64,000 nucleotides of DNA from Lunularia cruciata (taxonomy: Eukaryota > Streptophyta > Marchantiopsida > Lunulariales > Lunulariaceae). The notes beneath the pieces are model-generated. The model worked only from the letters and a program-made list of their open reading frames with translations, searched no databases and had not been told where the DNA came from. Where the stretch lies: the NCBI GenBank assembly GCA_948567375.1, contig OX419758.1, forward strand, positions 35,903,001-35,967,000. The letters are read 5' to 3'. This document shows, in pieces, positions 1 to 10,637 of the stretch; position 1 is the first letter of the stretch, and the number at the start of each line of letters is the position of its first letter. The position numbers and the translations under genes are program-made.

Positions 1-1720
1 TTCCTTTCCTGTCACAGCCCTAAGGCATTTTGAAATTCCTCCCTGGCCCTGCAACATTCTCACTCAACTCCCAAAAACTTTCCTCTCTTGTCACAGCCCT
101 AAGGCATTTCGAAATTCCTTCCTAGCCTACATCATTCTCACTCAACTTTCCAACTTTCCTTTCCTCTCACAGGCCTAAGGCATTTCGAAATTCCTCCCTA
201 GCTTGCACCACTCTCACTCAACTTTCCAACTTTCCCTTCATGTCACAGCCCTAAGGCATTTCGAAATTCTTGCCTTGCCCTGCAACATTCTCACTCAACT
301 CCTGAAAACTTTCCTCTCATGTCACAGCCCTAAGGCATTTCAAAATTCCTTTTTGGCCTTGCAAGATTCTCCCTCAACTCCCAAAAACTTTTTTCTCTTG
401 TCATAGCCCTAAGGCATTTCAAAGTTCCTCTCTGGCCCTGCAAGACTCTCACTCAACTGCCAAAAACTTTCTTCTCCTGTCACAGCCCTAAAGCATTTTG
501 AAAATTCATCTCTGGCCTTGCAAGATTCTCACTCAACTCCCAAAAACTTTCTTCTCCTCTCACAGCCCTAAGGCATTTTGAAAATTCCTCTTTGGCCCTG
601 CAAGACTCTCACTCAACTCCCGAAAACTTTCTTCTCCTGTCACAGCCCTAAGGCATTTCAAAAATTCCTCTCTGGCCCTGCAAGACTCTCACTCAACTCC
701 CGAAACTTTCTTCTCCTGTCACAGCCCTAGGGCATTTTGAAAATTCATCTCTGGCCTGGCAAAACTCTCACTCAACTCCCAAAAACTTTCTTCTCCTGTC
801 ACAGCCCTAAGGCATTTCAAAAATTCCTCTCTGGCCTTGCAAGATTCTCACTCAGCTCCCAAAAACTTTCTTCTCTTGTCACAGCCCTAAGGCATTTTGA
901 AAATTCCTCAGTGGCCCTGCAAGACTCTCACTCAACTCCCAAATTTCATCTCCTGGCACTGTCACAGCCCTAAGGCATTTCAAAAATTCCTCAGTGGCCT
1001 TGCAAGACTCTCACTCAACTCCCGAATTTCATCTCCTGGCCCTGTCACAGCCCTAAGGCATTTCGAAAATTCCTCTTTGGCCCTGCAAGACTCTCACTCA
1101 GCTCCCTAAAACTTTCTTCTCCTGTCACAACCCTAAGACATTTTGAAAATTCATCTCTGGCCTTGCAAGACTCTCACTCAACTCCCAAAAACTTTCTTCT
1201 CTTGTCTCAGCCCTAAGGCATTTTGAAAATTCATCTTTGGCCCTGCAAGATTCTCACTGAGGTCCCGAAAACTTTCTTCTCCTGTCACAGCCCTAAGGCA
1301 TTTTGAAAATTCATCTCTTGCCCTGCAAGATTCTCACTCAACTCCCGAAAACTTTCTTCTCCTGTCACAGCCTTAAGGCATTTCAAAAATTCCTCTCTGG
1401 CCCTGCAAGACTCTCACTCAACTCCCAAAAACATTCTTCTCCTGTCACAACCCTAAGGCATTTCAAAAATTCTTCTCTGGCCTTGCAAGACTCTCACTCA
1501 CCTCCCAAAAAGTTTCTTCTCCCGTCACAGCCCTAAGGCATTTTGAAAATTCATCTCTGGCCCTGCAAGATTCTCACTCAACTCTCAACAACTTTCTTCT
1601 CAAGTCACAGCCCTAAGGCATTTTGAAAATTCCTCTTTGGCCTTGCAAGACTCTCACTCAACTCTTGAATTTCATCTCCTAGCCTTGTCACAGCCCTAAG
1701 GCATCTTGAAAAATTCCTCT
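1..1720. repeat. Minisatellite, about 80 bp unit, about 21 copies
   Basis: Head-to-tail units of 79-84 bp run from the window edge to about 1720. Each unit holds a CACAGCCCTAAGGCATTT core, then a CTGGCCCTGCAAGA block, a CTCACTCAACTCCC block and a pyrimidine-rich CTTTCTTCTCC block. Units differ by a few substitutions and small indels. Two or three near 940-1045 and 1670 carry a TTTCATCTCCTGGC variant and are about 84 bp long. Short open frames across the array follow the repeat period and are not genes. The array continues left of the window. I do not recognise it as a known satellite. Confidence 0.95.
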
Positions 1721-1944
1721 GGCCTTCTTTCTCCCGAAAAGTCCCCCCCCTCCCTTCCTTCTCGAACCCTGCTCTTCCTCTCAATACTTCTCTCTCTCAC
1801 ATTGGTCCTCCAAAAAAACCCTCTATCCCTTCCAGAATTCAACCCCTTTTCCAAGCCAACCTATTTCTTGGTATCTCTCTCTTCTTGTCCCAAAAACCCT
1901 TCATTTAGATCCCAAATCCTCTCTTCTGTCTAGTACTTTCTGAA
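1721..1944. other. Pyrimidine-rich spacer
   Basis: Single-copy-looking C/T-rich DNA between the last minisatellite unit and the first gag homology. I see no gene, promoter or LTR end. The open frame across it begins inside the last repeat unit and is not supported. Confidence 0.5.
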
Positions 1945-2753
1945 AATGCACAGTCAATCTGCCGAGTCATGTTCCTTGTTGGCAAAGGAGATGACTTCAA
2001 ATTCTTCAATGAATTCATCAGGATCTTTGTCTTGTTCTGTCTCGTTGTATTTTTGATAGGCGTGTTGGGTGACAGGTAACAAAGTCATCGTTCAACTTGA
2101 TGGGATTGGCTGGGGTAAGTTTGAACTTGATGGAGCTGAAGGGTTGACTAGTATTGTCACCGTGTTGTTGGCCTAGGGGTTCCAATTGGTCAAGTTCAAA
2201 TTTGGATCTCCTTCAACAATTTCTTCTCTAAGGGTGTTGACTTCAACCTGAGTAGAAGAATCAGGCTCAACACCTTTGGAGTGTTCTTCAAAATTCTTGC
2301 GGGACAATCAGGGAATCTTTCATAAAAGTGTTGACACTCTTCTTTTGTCAGCATCTGTGCTGTCTTTTCTCAAACAAAGTTCTTTAGAGATGCAACTTCC
2401 TTTATAGCTCTAGGGGAAGTTGGTGTACAAGGCCATAATGAATATGTCTGGCTGCTTGAGTCTTTCTTCTTCTTGAAAGATGGGGATGCAAATTTGCCTT
2501 GCCAACTGCCTTCACATTTCTTTTTGTCAAGTTTTTGCATGGCTTCTTGCACTTTGTGAAGAAGTTGAAAGTCCAACGCCTTTTGCTTGATTTTGTCAAA
2601 AGTAGATTGGATCTTCAAGCATTCATCTTCTTCATGATGCAATTTTTTTCTTCAAACTCTCTCTTACTATTGTTCTCTTGATGCAAACATTCATATTGCT
2701 TTGACACCCAATTTCAAAATTGGCTTTGTATTCTTCCACTTCCAAGATTTGTA
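1945..2753 (-). pseudogene. gag 5' part, element E1 (degenerate)
   Basis: Reading on the minus strand, this is the first part of gag (nucleocapsid precursor) of a family A Ty3/gypsy element. It aligns with the E4 copy at 43540-44340: an N-terminal Glu/Lys-rich helical segment, then the block around FANKE that precedes the capsid core. The copy stops at about 1945, before the capsid homology, so more than half of gag and all of pol are missing. Several stops and frame breaks are present, and most CpG sites have become TG or CA, marking an old copy. It lies directly upstream of a primer-binding site and an LTR end, which fixes its orientation and identity. Confidence 0.8.
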
Positions 2754-2771
2754 TCCCCGGTAGCTGCGCCA
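2754..2771 (-). other. Primer-binding site (tRNA-Asp type), E1
   Basis: The minus strand reads TGGCGCAGCTACCGGGGA seven bases after the LTR end. It is a two-substitution version of the better kept site of E4 (44346-44363). Minus-strand DNA synthesis would start here. Confidence 0.8.
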
Positions 2772-2778
2772 AAAATCA

Positions 2779-2982
2779 TGTGACAACCCGGCAAATATCA
2801 CTTTTTTCTTCTGGTCTTGGGTTACCTTCTTCTACCATCTCTAGCTTTCCTTCTTCCTCCTCTGGTACCGGCTGCATCTCCACTCCATCTTCACTCTCGC
2901 TACCTGCTTCACCACTTTGCAATGTGAGTTTAGGTTCTTCTTCCTTCTCTGAGTCTTCTTACTTGTACTTGGCTTCTCCTTT
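2779..2982 (-). repeat. Family A LTR fragment of E1
   Basis: Minus-strand LTR. The first 28 bp are the LTR 3' end (plus strand TGTGACAACCCGGCAAATATC). The sequence then jumps to the acidic-linker region of the LTR gene (similar to 20260-20440), so about 1.5-2 kb of LTR is deleted. L1 abuts it at 2983. Confidence 0.8.
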
Positions 2983-3384
2983 TGTGGTACCTACATTTTT
3001 TGTTTTATTTCAAAATGGAGAAGAAGAAGTGTATAGAGAAGTCGGATTGCGCCTATATGGCCAAAGAACGCAAAGAAAAGAGTCTTCGGGATGAAACCCT
3101 AGGTAATGTGGCTTTGGGTCATAAGGCAAAGTACTCAAACTTGCCCTATCAGCATACAACCTGACGTAAGAAGTCTTTGTATTGGGGGGTGCTCAACCTG
3201 AGGCAAAGAAACTGTAACAACTTTTCTTTGAGGCGAGAAATTCAAAAAAAGACCGTTCAAAAACCGACCGTTCAAAAACCGGCGGTCATACGCATGAAGT
3301 ACACTTGACAATGACAAGCGCATGCAAGAGGTGTGATTTCTTGATAAAAACTCAAATTAAAGAGAGACAAAGAAGGCGCAACTC

Positions 3385-3391
3385 TATAAAA
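3385..3391 (+). promoter_or_regulatory. TATA box of the L1 LTR gene
   Basis: TATAAAA lies 27 bp upstream of the ATG at 3412. The same 27 bp spacing is found in L10, L11, L13 and L15. A normal plant TATA-to-start distance would put transcription initiation at or just past this ATG. Confidence 0.6.
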
Positions 3392-3411
3392 ATCGGGCTA
3401 ACAACGAAGCA

Positions 3412-5991
3412 ATGTCGAGCAATTTTCCTTTGCCGTTCAGGAGTTGTCCTGTAGGAGATCATGGGAAGGGAAGTAGAGTTGAAGATGCGCTAGTGTGTAG
3501 AGGAGAATTTGAGAAAGTTAATCGGAGAGACAGTGAGGAAGCAAGAAAGATGGGAGGAGGAATGAAGAACTCCAAATTTGCAATGAGGAATCATGCAATT
3601 CGGAGGTTAGATGAGATCACAAGAATCAAAGTCTTGAGGCAACTTTGGATCACATTCTTGGTGTGGAATTGGAACATGAGTTTTCCAGGATTCATGACCG
3701 AGATAATCAAGAGTAAATGTCTCGATGGCCTTGAAGAAGAGGGGAAGAGAGGAAATCCGGCTCGCTGGACAGAGTCAGATTGGAGATTAGTACTTGGAGG
3801 AGAGGCAGGCACGAAGCAGGATGCCACGTTCTTGGGGAAGGGAGAGGTAGCCAAAGAAACCCAAGAAGTGAGGGATGCCTTCTCTTTGAAGAGGACAAAG
3901 AATGGGTACAAAGTAGAGAGTTATAAAGATCCGGTCAAGAGAGGGATCATGAGTGCTCTCATGGCAATCATGAAGCCGAGGAGAACGACTTATGTGATGA
4001 AACACCAAGCGGTGTTCTTTCATAAGATGTTTGCAGGAGAACCCATCAACTGGGCAAGGTGCTTCCATGGGAGAATAAGGCAGATGGTGTGGAATTTGCG
4101 GGATAAGTCGCCTTCATACTACATCGTTCCGTTTGCAGCACATTTCTACCTTGGGTTGAATTTGCTCAATGCGGCGGAGCGCTACAAAATGGTGTCTCAC
4201 TTTCATCCCAACTTGAGAAAGGAAGTCAATGCAAAGAAGCAATAGTATATTCTTCACATCCGAAGCAGTGATGAGTACTATGCATAGACGAGGAAGAGTG
4301 CATAGGTAGAAGTAAGTACTCCAAAGTTGAAGAAGCGGAGTTGACAAGGAGAAGGCAAAGACGTAGAGAAGATGAGACCTCGGAAGACCAAGAGAGGAAA
4401 CTCGAGGAAAGGTATGGTGGTGATCGCATTGTTAGAAGAAGACTCAGAGTGCAAAGCTGAGTGTAAGTCCAAAGACTCGGAACACAAGGAAGAACCCGAG
4501 CTTATGCTACAAAGTGGGGATATGAGTAGTGATAGCAATGAAGGTGGGGAGATGATGTTTGTACCTGCAAAAGAAGAAGAAGTTTGGGTGGAGCTCAAGG
4601 AAGAGAGTCAGGCAAAGTTGGAGGACAAAGTGCCCAAGCCGGAGGAGAAGAAGATAACTATTCAGAGAGCAGTTTGGTTGAGATGCAAGGCGAAGTGTGA
4701 AGTGGGTCCGAGCAAGGCAAGGGAAGAGGAGAATGCATGTTTGGGAAGTGAAGCATCTATTCTGATACGATGACTATAGAGAAGAAGGCAAGTATTGGGA
4801 GAAGAAGAGGTAAAGAAGGAGATCACTCCGTAGGTTGAAGTAGTTACGAGTGATAGAGTGGAGTACTTGCGAGAAGTTGTGTGTCCTTTGTTGGCAAAGC
4901 TAGAGCACAAGAAGAGGGAGATGCAGTCAAAGTGTTAGGAGGTGAAGATTGTGTTGCAAGTATTAGCAAGACTGGAAGAAGAGAACTTGGAGTTGAAGAA
5001 GAGTATAATCCGAGGTGAGGAGGAAATGGAAGTATTGTGAGTAGATGCAGTAGTGCAGAGTCAAGTGATTGAGAACTTGAAGAGAGAAGCCAGGTATCGA
5101 GAGGAACTTGTGAAGCAGAGTGACATAGCAAGGGAAAGACAAGTAGCTGAGTACAAAATCTTGAAGTAGTAGTTTGTTGATTGAAGACTAGAAATTATCC
5201 ATGCTATGGTGAGGGTAGCAAAGAAGGAACAAGAGCTTGATAGAGTAATGGAGAGTGTAGAAGAGAAGAAGCAACTGTGGCAATGGGAGTTGACAATGAG
5301 ATATAGGGAAGAAGAGAGATTACAAGAGTTACTTCGTAATCAGGAAGAGAAGGTTGTGCAAAAGGAGAAGGAGAAGGAGAAGGAAACGGTGAAAGTAGAG
5401 TTCGAGGCAGAATTGGCAATGTATCGAGAAGATTGGCTTGCAGATCAAGAGTGCAAAAGGAAGATGAGATTGGAGCCATTGAAGGAGATCCTAATCAGGA
5501 TGAATGCGATGCTAAGTATAGAGGCCAGTGTTTGTATTGAAGAGACGAGGCTACACAAGTTGAAGTTGTTGGTGCAGGAGACGAGGAGGAGACATGCAAA
5601 GGATATAGATTTGAACGCATTGTTGATTAGTCTCAGAACTCGTGTAGATAGGAAGATATTAGAAGTGGAAGATAATATCACGATTAGATTAGATTTGGTA
5701 AAGTTGGAGATAGATAAACTTCGGAAAGATGTTACAGCAAAACTTGAAGTAGATGAAGTAGGAGTGCAGATGTCTTCAGAGTTACCATTGGAGACATTAG
5801 AGAAGAGTGGGTCAGAAGATAAGGAGTTAGATAGATTACCCACTAGTGAAATGTCAGATCAGGAAAGGGAATTGTTAGATCTGGTAGAAGATGTAGGTGT
5901 TATGAAACCCAACGATAGAGCACTAAGAAGTAAAGTTACTTTGGGTTTAGGTTTGAAAGCTGAGGAAGAAGTAGACATCGGATTGGATTAA
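3412..5991 (+). pseudogene. LTR-encoded coiled-coil protein, L1 copy (type I)
   Basis: Function unknown. The ATG opens a 277-codon frame (3412-4245) covering the whole conserved N-terminal domain. Its marks are FLVWNWNMSFPGFM, KRGNPARWTESDW, NGYKVESYKDP, VFFHKMFAGEPINWARC and VPFAAHFYLGLNLL. A TAG follows. The acidic linker (about 4372-4773) and coiled coil (about 4850-5200) are broken by stops. The last 261 codons (5206-5991) are open again and end in EEVDIGLD. The gene would be about 860 codons if unbroken. Charge pattern and heptads suggest a rod-like, multimeric protein. No signal peptide, membrane span or known catalytic motif is visible. It lies wholly inside the LTR, in the element's sense direction. 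Confidence 0.75.
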
Positions 5992-6109
5992 TAACCAATT
6001 TGAGATTTGAATAGGCAGATATGAAGAGGTGCATTGTCATTTTGGATTTGTAGGTTTGTAGAGTCATAAGAAAGAGGTACATTAGGAAGATAACTATCTA
6101 TTGCTTCAC

Positions 6110-6117
6110 TATTTAAG
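6110..6117 (+). promoter_or_regulatory. Second TATA-like box of L1
   Basis: TATTTAAG lies 119 bp after the LTR gene stop. The same box is at 7613-7620, 17967-17974, 22000-22007 and 53139-53146 (plus), and at 45814-45821 and 35429-35436 (minus), always just after the gene. A possible poly(A) hexamer (AATAGA, within GAATAGATAAAGC) follows about 50 bp downstream. By analogy this would be the U3 promoter for genomic RNA, leaving about 650 bp of R-U5. Confidence 0.5.
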
Positions 6118-6788
6118 AGTGGCATTTGCAGTCTTATGTTGTTCAGTGCTCATTATTTCTGAGAATAGATAAAGCAAAGTGCTATGAAGTAGTCCTCGTC
6201 GCTTGAGCTTGATTTCAAGTTTCAGCTTTGCAATTGTGTTTGTGAATGTTTGGAGAAATTTGAAGTGCAAGTCAATGTGCTTGTTGGATGTTGGATTCCA
6301 TAGCCTTGATCTTTACTCCGTGTGTTTGATCTTGAGTGAAGTGCAATCGAAGCAATGCTTTGACAGATCTAAGAGGAATTGTAGTGTTGGTAGTATTCTA
6401 CATTTGTGAGTGCAATGCAAGGTTGATGTGAAGCAATTTTGATCGAGGAAGTTGTGCCTGTAGTGGAGGGGTGGAACACAATTCTGAGACAAAGTCGATT
6501 TGTAGTGAAGTGCCATTTTTGGGAGAGCTTGAATCATCACAATCAAGATTGTTTGGAAAGATTTGATGAAGTTGTGATTAAGAAGTGCTAATTTGTGACA
6601 AGACTGCAAATCAGTGCTTGTTACTCTCTCTTGGGTGTGGTTTCTACCTGAGAGACTAAAGAAGAACTCAAGAAGAACTACATTGTTACTGTTTGACTTT
6701 GTATTTGGACATTTCTGACTCTTATCTCTATAGGAACAAACTTTACTTACCCGATTACTGCAAAAGTAATATTTTCCGGGTTATCACA

Positions 6789-7494
6789 GCAACGAGAGTT
6801 GACAGTGAGATATAGAGAAGAAGAGAGGTTGTAAGAGTTACTTCGTAATCAGGAGGAGAAGACGGTACAGAAGGAGAAGGAGAGGGAAACTGTGAAAGCC
6901 AAGTTCAAAGCAGAATTGGCAATGTACCAAGAGGATTGGCTTGCAAATCGGGAGTGCGAGGGGAAGATGGGATTGGAGCCCTTGAAGGAAATTGTAATTA
7001 AGATGAACGTGATGTTGAGTATAGAGGCCAGTGTGTGTATCAAGGAGACGAGGTTGCACGAGTTGAAGTTGTTGGTGCAGGAGACGAGGAGGAGACATGC
7101 AAAGGATACCAATTTGAACGCGTTGTTGATTAGTCTCAAAACTCGTGTAGATATGAAGATATTGGAGGTAGAAGACAATATCACAATCAGATTAGACTTA
7201 GTAAAATTGGAGATAGATAAACTTCGGAAAGATGTTAGAGCAAAACCCAAAGTAGATGAAGTAGGAGTACAAATGTCTTTGGAGTTACCATTGGAGACAT
7301 TAGAGAAGAGTGGATCGAGAGATAAGGAGTTAGAAAGATTGCCCACTAGTGAAATTTCATATCAGAAAAGAGAACTATTAGATTTGGTAGAAGATGTAGG
7401 AGTTATGAAACCCGAGGACAGAATAGTAGGAAGTAAAGTTACTTTGGGTTTGGGTTTGAAAGCCAAGGAAGAAGTAGATATCGGAGCGGATTAG
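6789..7494 (+). pseudogene. LTR gene 3' part, L2 copy
   Basis: C-terminal third of the LTR-encoded protein. After one early TAG, 200 codons stay open (6892-7494). They contain KLLVQETRRRHAKD, RVDMKILEVEDNITIRLDLVKLE and the terminal AKEEVDIGAD-stop. The protein is very close to the L1 C-terminus (5407-5991), and many of the nucleotide changes leave the amino acid unchanged or conservative. The N-terminal domain and linker are absent because the LTR is truncated. Confidence 0.75.
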
Positions 7495-8259
7495 TAACCG
7501 ATTTGAGATTTGAAGAGGAAGATATGAAGAGGTTCATTGTCATTTCAGATCTATAGGTTTGTAGAGTTGTTAGGAAGAGGTACATTAGGAAGATACCTGT
7601 CAATTGCTTCACTATTTAAGAGTGGCATTTGTAGTCATATGTTGTTCAGTGCTCATTATTTCTGAGAATAGATAAAGCAAAGTGCTATGAAGTAGTGCTC
7701 GTCGCTTGAGCTTGATTCCGAGTATCAACATTGTGCTTGTGTTTGTGAGTGTGGGGAGAAATTCTCAGTGCAAGTCAGAGTGTTTGTTGGATGTTGGATT
7801 CCGCAGCCTTGATATTCATTCTGTGTGTTTGATCCTGAGTGAAGTGCAATCAAAGCAATGCCTTGATAGATTTGAGAGGAATTGTAGTGTCGGTATTATT
7901 CTACATTTGTGAGTGCAGTGCAAAGTTGTGCCTTTAGTGGAGGGGTAGAACACAATTCTGAGGCAAAGTTGTTTTACAGTGAAGTGCCATTTCTGGGAGA
8001 GCCTGAATCATCACAATCAAGATTGTTTGGAAAGAGTTGAAGGAGTTGTGATTAAGGAGTGTGAATTCATGACAAGATTGCAAATCAGTGCTTGTTACTC
8101 TCTTCTGGTGTGGTTTCTACTTGAGAGATTAAAGACGCAACCAAGAAGAACTGAAACTGTTACTTTCCTTTGTATTTGGACATTTTTGACTCGTATCTCT
8201 GTAGGAACAAACTTTACTTACCTGATTACCGCAAAAGTGATATTTGTCGGGTTGTCACA
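6789..8259 (+). mobile_element. L2: 5'-truncated family A LTR, plus strand
   Basis: Begins abruptly in the coiled-coil region of the LTR gene and runs to an intact LTR 3' end (GTCGGGTTGTCACA). About 2.2 kb of the LTR 5' side is missing. It may be the remains of a 3' LTR whose 5' partner was L1, with everything between lost, but the junction lies exactly at the L1 terminus, so recombination is equally possible. Confidence 0.75.
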
Positions 8260-8388
8260 AAGATAGGTAAACTTTGGAAGGATGTGAGAGCAAAACCCAA
8301 AGTAGATGACATAGGAGTACATATATCTTTGGAATTACCATCAGAGGTATTAGAGAAAAGAAGGTCGAGAGATAAGGAGGTAGATAGA
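8260..8388 (+). repeat. Family A LTR gene fragment, plus strand
   Basis: A 129 bp piece from the region encoding KLRKDVRAKPKVD to KSGSRDKE of the LTR gene. It is wedged between the end of L2 and the start of the inverted L3. Confidence 0.7.
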
Positions 8389-10014
8389 TGTGACAACCCG
8401 ACAAATATCACTTTTGCGGTAATTAGGTAAGTAAAGTTTGTTCACACAGAGATACGAGTCAAAAATGTCCAAATACAAAGTCAAACTGTAACAATGTAGT
8501 TCTTCTTGGTTGCGTCTTTAATCTCTCAGGTAGAAACCACACCCAGAAGAGAGTAACAAGCATTGATTTGCAATCTTGTCACGAAGTAACACTCCTTAAT
8601 CACAACACCTTTAATTCTTTCCAAACAATCTTGATTGTGATGATTCATGCTCTTCTTGAAATGGCACTTCACTACAAAACGACTTTGCCTTAGAATTTTG
8701 TTCCACCCCTCTACTGAAGGCACAACTTCCTCAATTGAAATTGCTTCACATCAACTTTGCACTGCACTCACAAATGCAAAATACTACCAACACTACAATT
8801 CCTCTCAGATCTGGCAAGGCATTGCTTCAATTGCACTTCACTCAGGATCAAAACATACAAAGTAAAGATCAAGGCTATAGAACCCAACATCCAACAAGCA
8901 CACTAACTTGCACTTTGAATTTCTCCACACACTCGAGCACTACTTCACAACACTTTGCTTTATCCATTCTCAGAAATAATGAGCACTCAACAACATAAGA
9001 CTGCAAATGCTACTCTTAAATGGTGAAGCAAACAATAGTTCTAACAACTATACCATTCTACAACAACTCTTTTAACCTGCAGATCCAAAATGACAATGCA
9101 CCTCTTCATATCTACCTCTTCAAATCTCAAAACTATTACTAATCCAATCCGATGTCTACTTCTTCCTTGGCTTTCAAACACGATCCCAAAGTAACTTCAC
9201 TCACTACTACTCTATCCTCGGGTTTCATAACTCCTAATTCCACTACCAATTCTACTACTTCTTCACTCTAATCTACAATTCTTGTCATAGTTAATCCTTC
9301 TAAATCTCTATCTCCCAACCCACTCTTCTCTAAATTGTCAAATAACAAGTCTGAAGACACATGAATTCCTACTTTTGCAACAACGGGTCTAACTACTATC
9401 AATTCATTTGCTAATTCTACTATATCCTCATCAAGAATTGTAATTGAAAGCATGAGTACACTATCTACACCTTCAATTTGTAACCCACTTTCCCCTAATC
9501 ACTCATGTTACTGACCCAAAGACACTTATTGTTTGATCTTGCACTTAGGGTTTATTCACTACTGCTACTTCTCCTTCAATTCTTGTTCCATCTTCAATCA
9601 GAATTGAAATTGAAGTCATTGGTATCCTAACTATCTATTTGTTCTCTATCCTAACTCTCTCTAATGCCTCTAGCAAGATTCCCTGAAGTCACTTTCACTG
9701 CACTCCGAGGTCCGACTACCTTGGGTTGAATCATATTTGTCTTGAGGTGAAGTCTTTAGACCTAAAGTCATGTAAACCCTAAGTCTGAAGTCCAAAGTCC
9801 AAAGTCCGAAGACCCAAAGACACCAACCCAAAGAACCTCAACCCCAAGTACATCTACTCCAAAAACTTCAAATACTTTTAACTTCTTCTAAAAACCTCCA
9901 AACTTTGAGATTTTGGTGGCAATGGAAAGCCCTGACCAAGACGCTTCCAAGAAGATATAGCACGCATGATTTGGACTTGTGGTCATTGAGATATGGCCCC
10001 CGCAAGAATCCTGA
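8389..10014 (-). mobile_element. L3: short-type family A LTR, minus strand, 5' truncated
   Basis: Starts at the LTR 3' end (plus strand TGTGACAACCCGACAAATATC). It covers the U5-like tail and the C-terminal part of the LTR gene with stops (9160-9470). It then enters a segment (about 9480-10014) absent from long LTRs but shared, inverted, with L7 (about 21050-21600). It breaks off at 10014 inside that segment. This is the same short LTR subtype as L7, which lacks the N-terminal domain of the LTR gene. Confidence 0.7.
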
Positions 10015-10272
10015 CCTACAATCATCACAATCAACATTAGTTGGAAAGATTTGCTAGAGTTGTGATTAAGGAGTGTTAATTTATAATGAGATTGCAAATC
10101 AATGCTTGTTACTCTCTTCTGGGTGTAGTTGCTACTTCAGAGATTAAAGATGAAATCAAGAAGGACTATGCTGTTACTCTGCTTTGTATTTGACCAATTA
10201 TGAATCGTATCTCTACAGGAACAAACTTTACTTACCTGATTACCGCAAATTGATATGTGCCGGGCTGTCACA
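10015..10272 (+). repeat. Family A LTR 3' end fragment, plus strand
   Basis: The last 258 bp of a family A LTR ending GTGCCGGGCTGTCACA, inverted relative to L3. The right boundary is a genuine LTR terminus. Confidence 0.75.
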
Positions 10273-10637
10273 ACTCCCACTATCAAGACAACTTCTGCTA
10301 AAATACTTTGCGTCCTTACAATCTTCACACTTTAGCAACATCCAAAATTCTTCACACTCTTTTCCTCAACTCTGTGATATTTTATCTTGTCAATTTCTAT
10401 GAAGCATCTCTAGTTCACACTCCTAGCCACTCAAAACATTCACCTTCTCTTACTACCCGACCATCTTCTTAGCAGGATCATTCTTTGAACCACTTTCATA
10501 ATTTCTGCTCCCTTATCATCAACTTAGCACCAAGGTTTCTCTCTCAAGCATATTCTCTTGAAGCCCTTTCTGCCAAGTTTTCATTCTCCTATACATTGGT
10601 CCTTCAGTTCATGTATAGATTTCACATCCAGAACCTC
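10273..10637. other. Unassigned A/T- and C/T-rich DNA left of E2
   Basis: No homology to the LTR family elsewhere in the window and no convincing coding frame. It forms the left flank of E2. Its last bases (ACCTC) match the start of the right flank at 22757 (ACCTG) in four of five positions. Confidence 0.5.

Larger units (their letters stand above)
2983..6788 (+). mobile_element. L1: full-length family A LTR, plus strand
   Basis: A 3.8 kb LTR from TGTGGTACCTACATTTTTTG to CCGGGTTATCACA. It contains the LTR gene (3412-5991), both TATA-like boxes and the U5-like tail. No primer-binding site or internal domain follows, so it is a solo LTR or a deleted element. The flanks do not match: the left side is minus-strand E1 LTR (CCTTT) and the right side is plus-strand LTR coiled-coil sequence (GCAAC). 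With no 5-bp duplication, it probably arose by recombination between two different insertions. Confidence 0.85.

Noticed and set aside
203-1536. Several 67-78 codon frames in the minisatellite.
   Set aside because: They repeat with the satellite period and are translations of the repeat unit.
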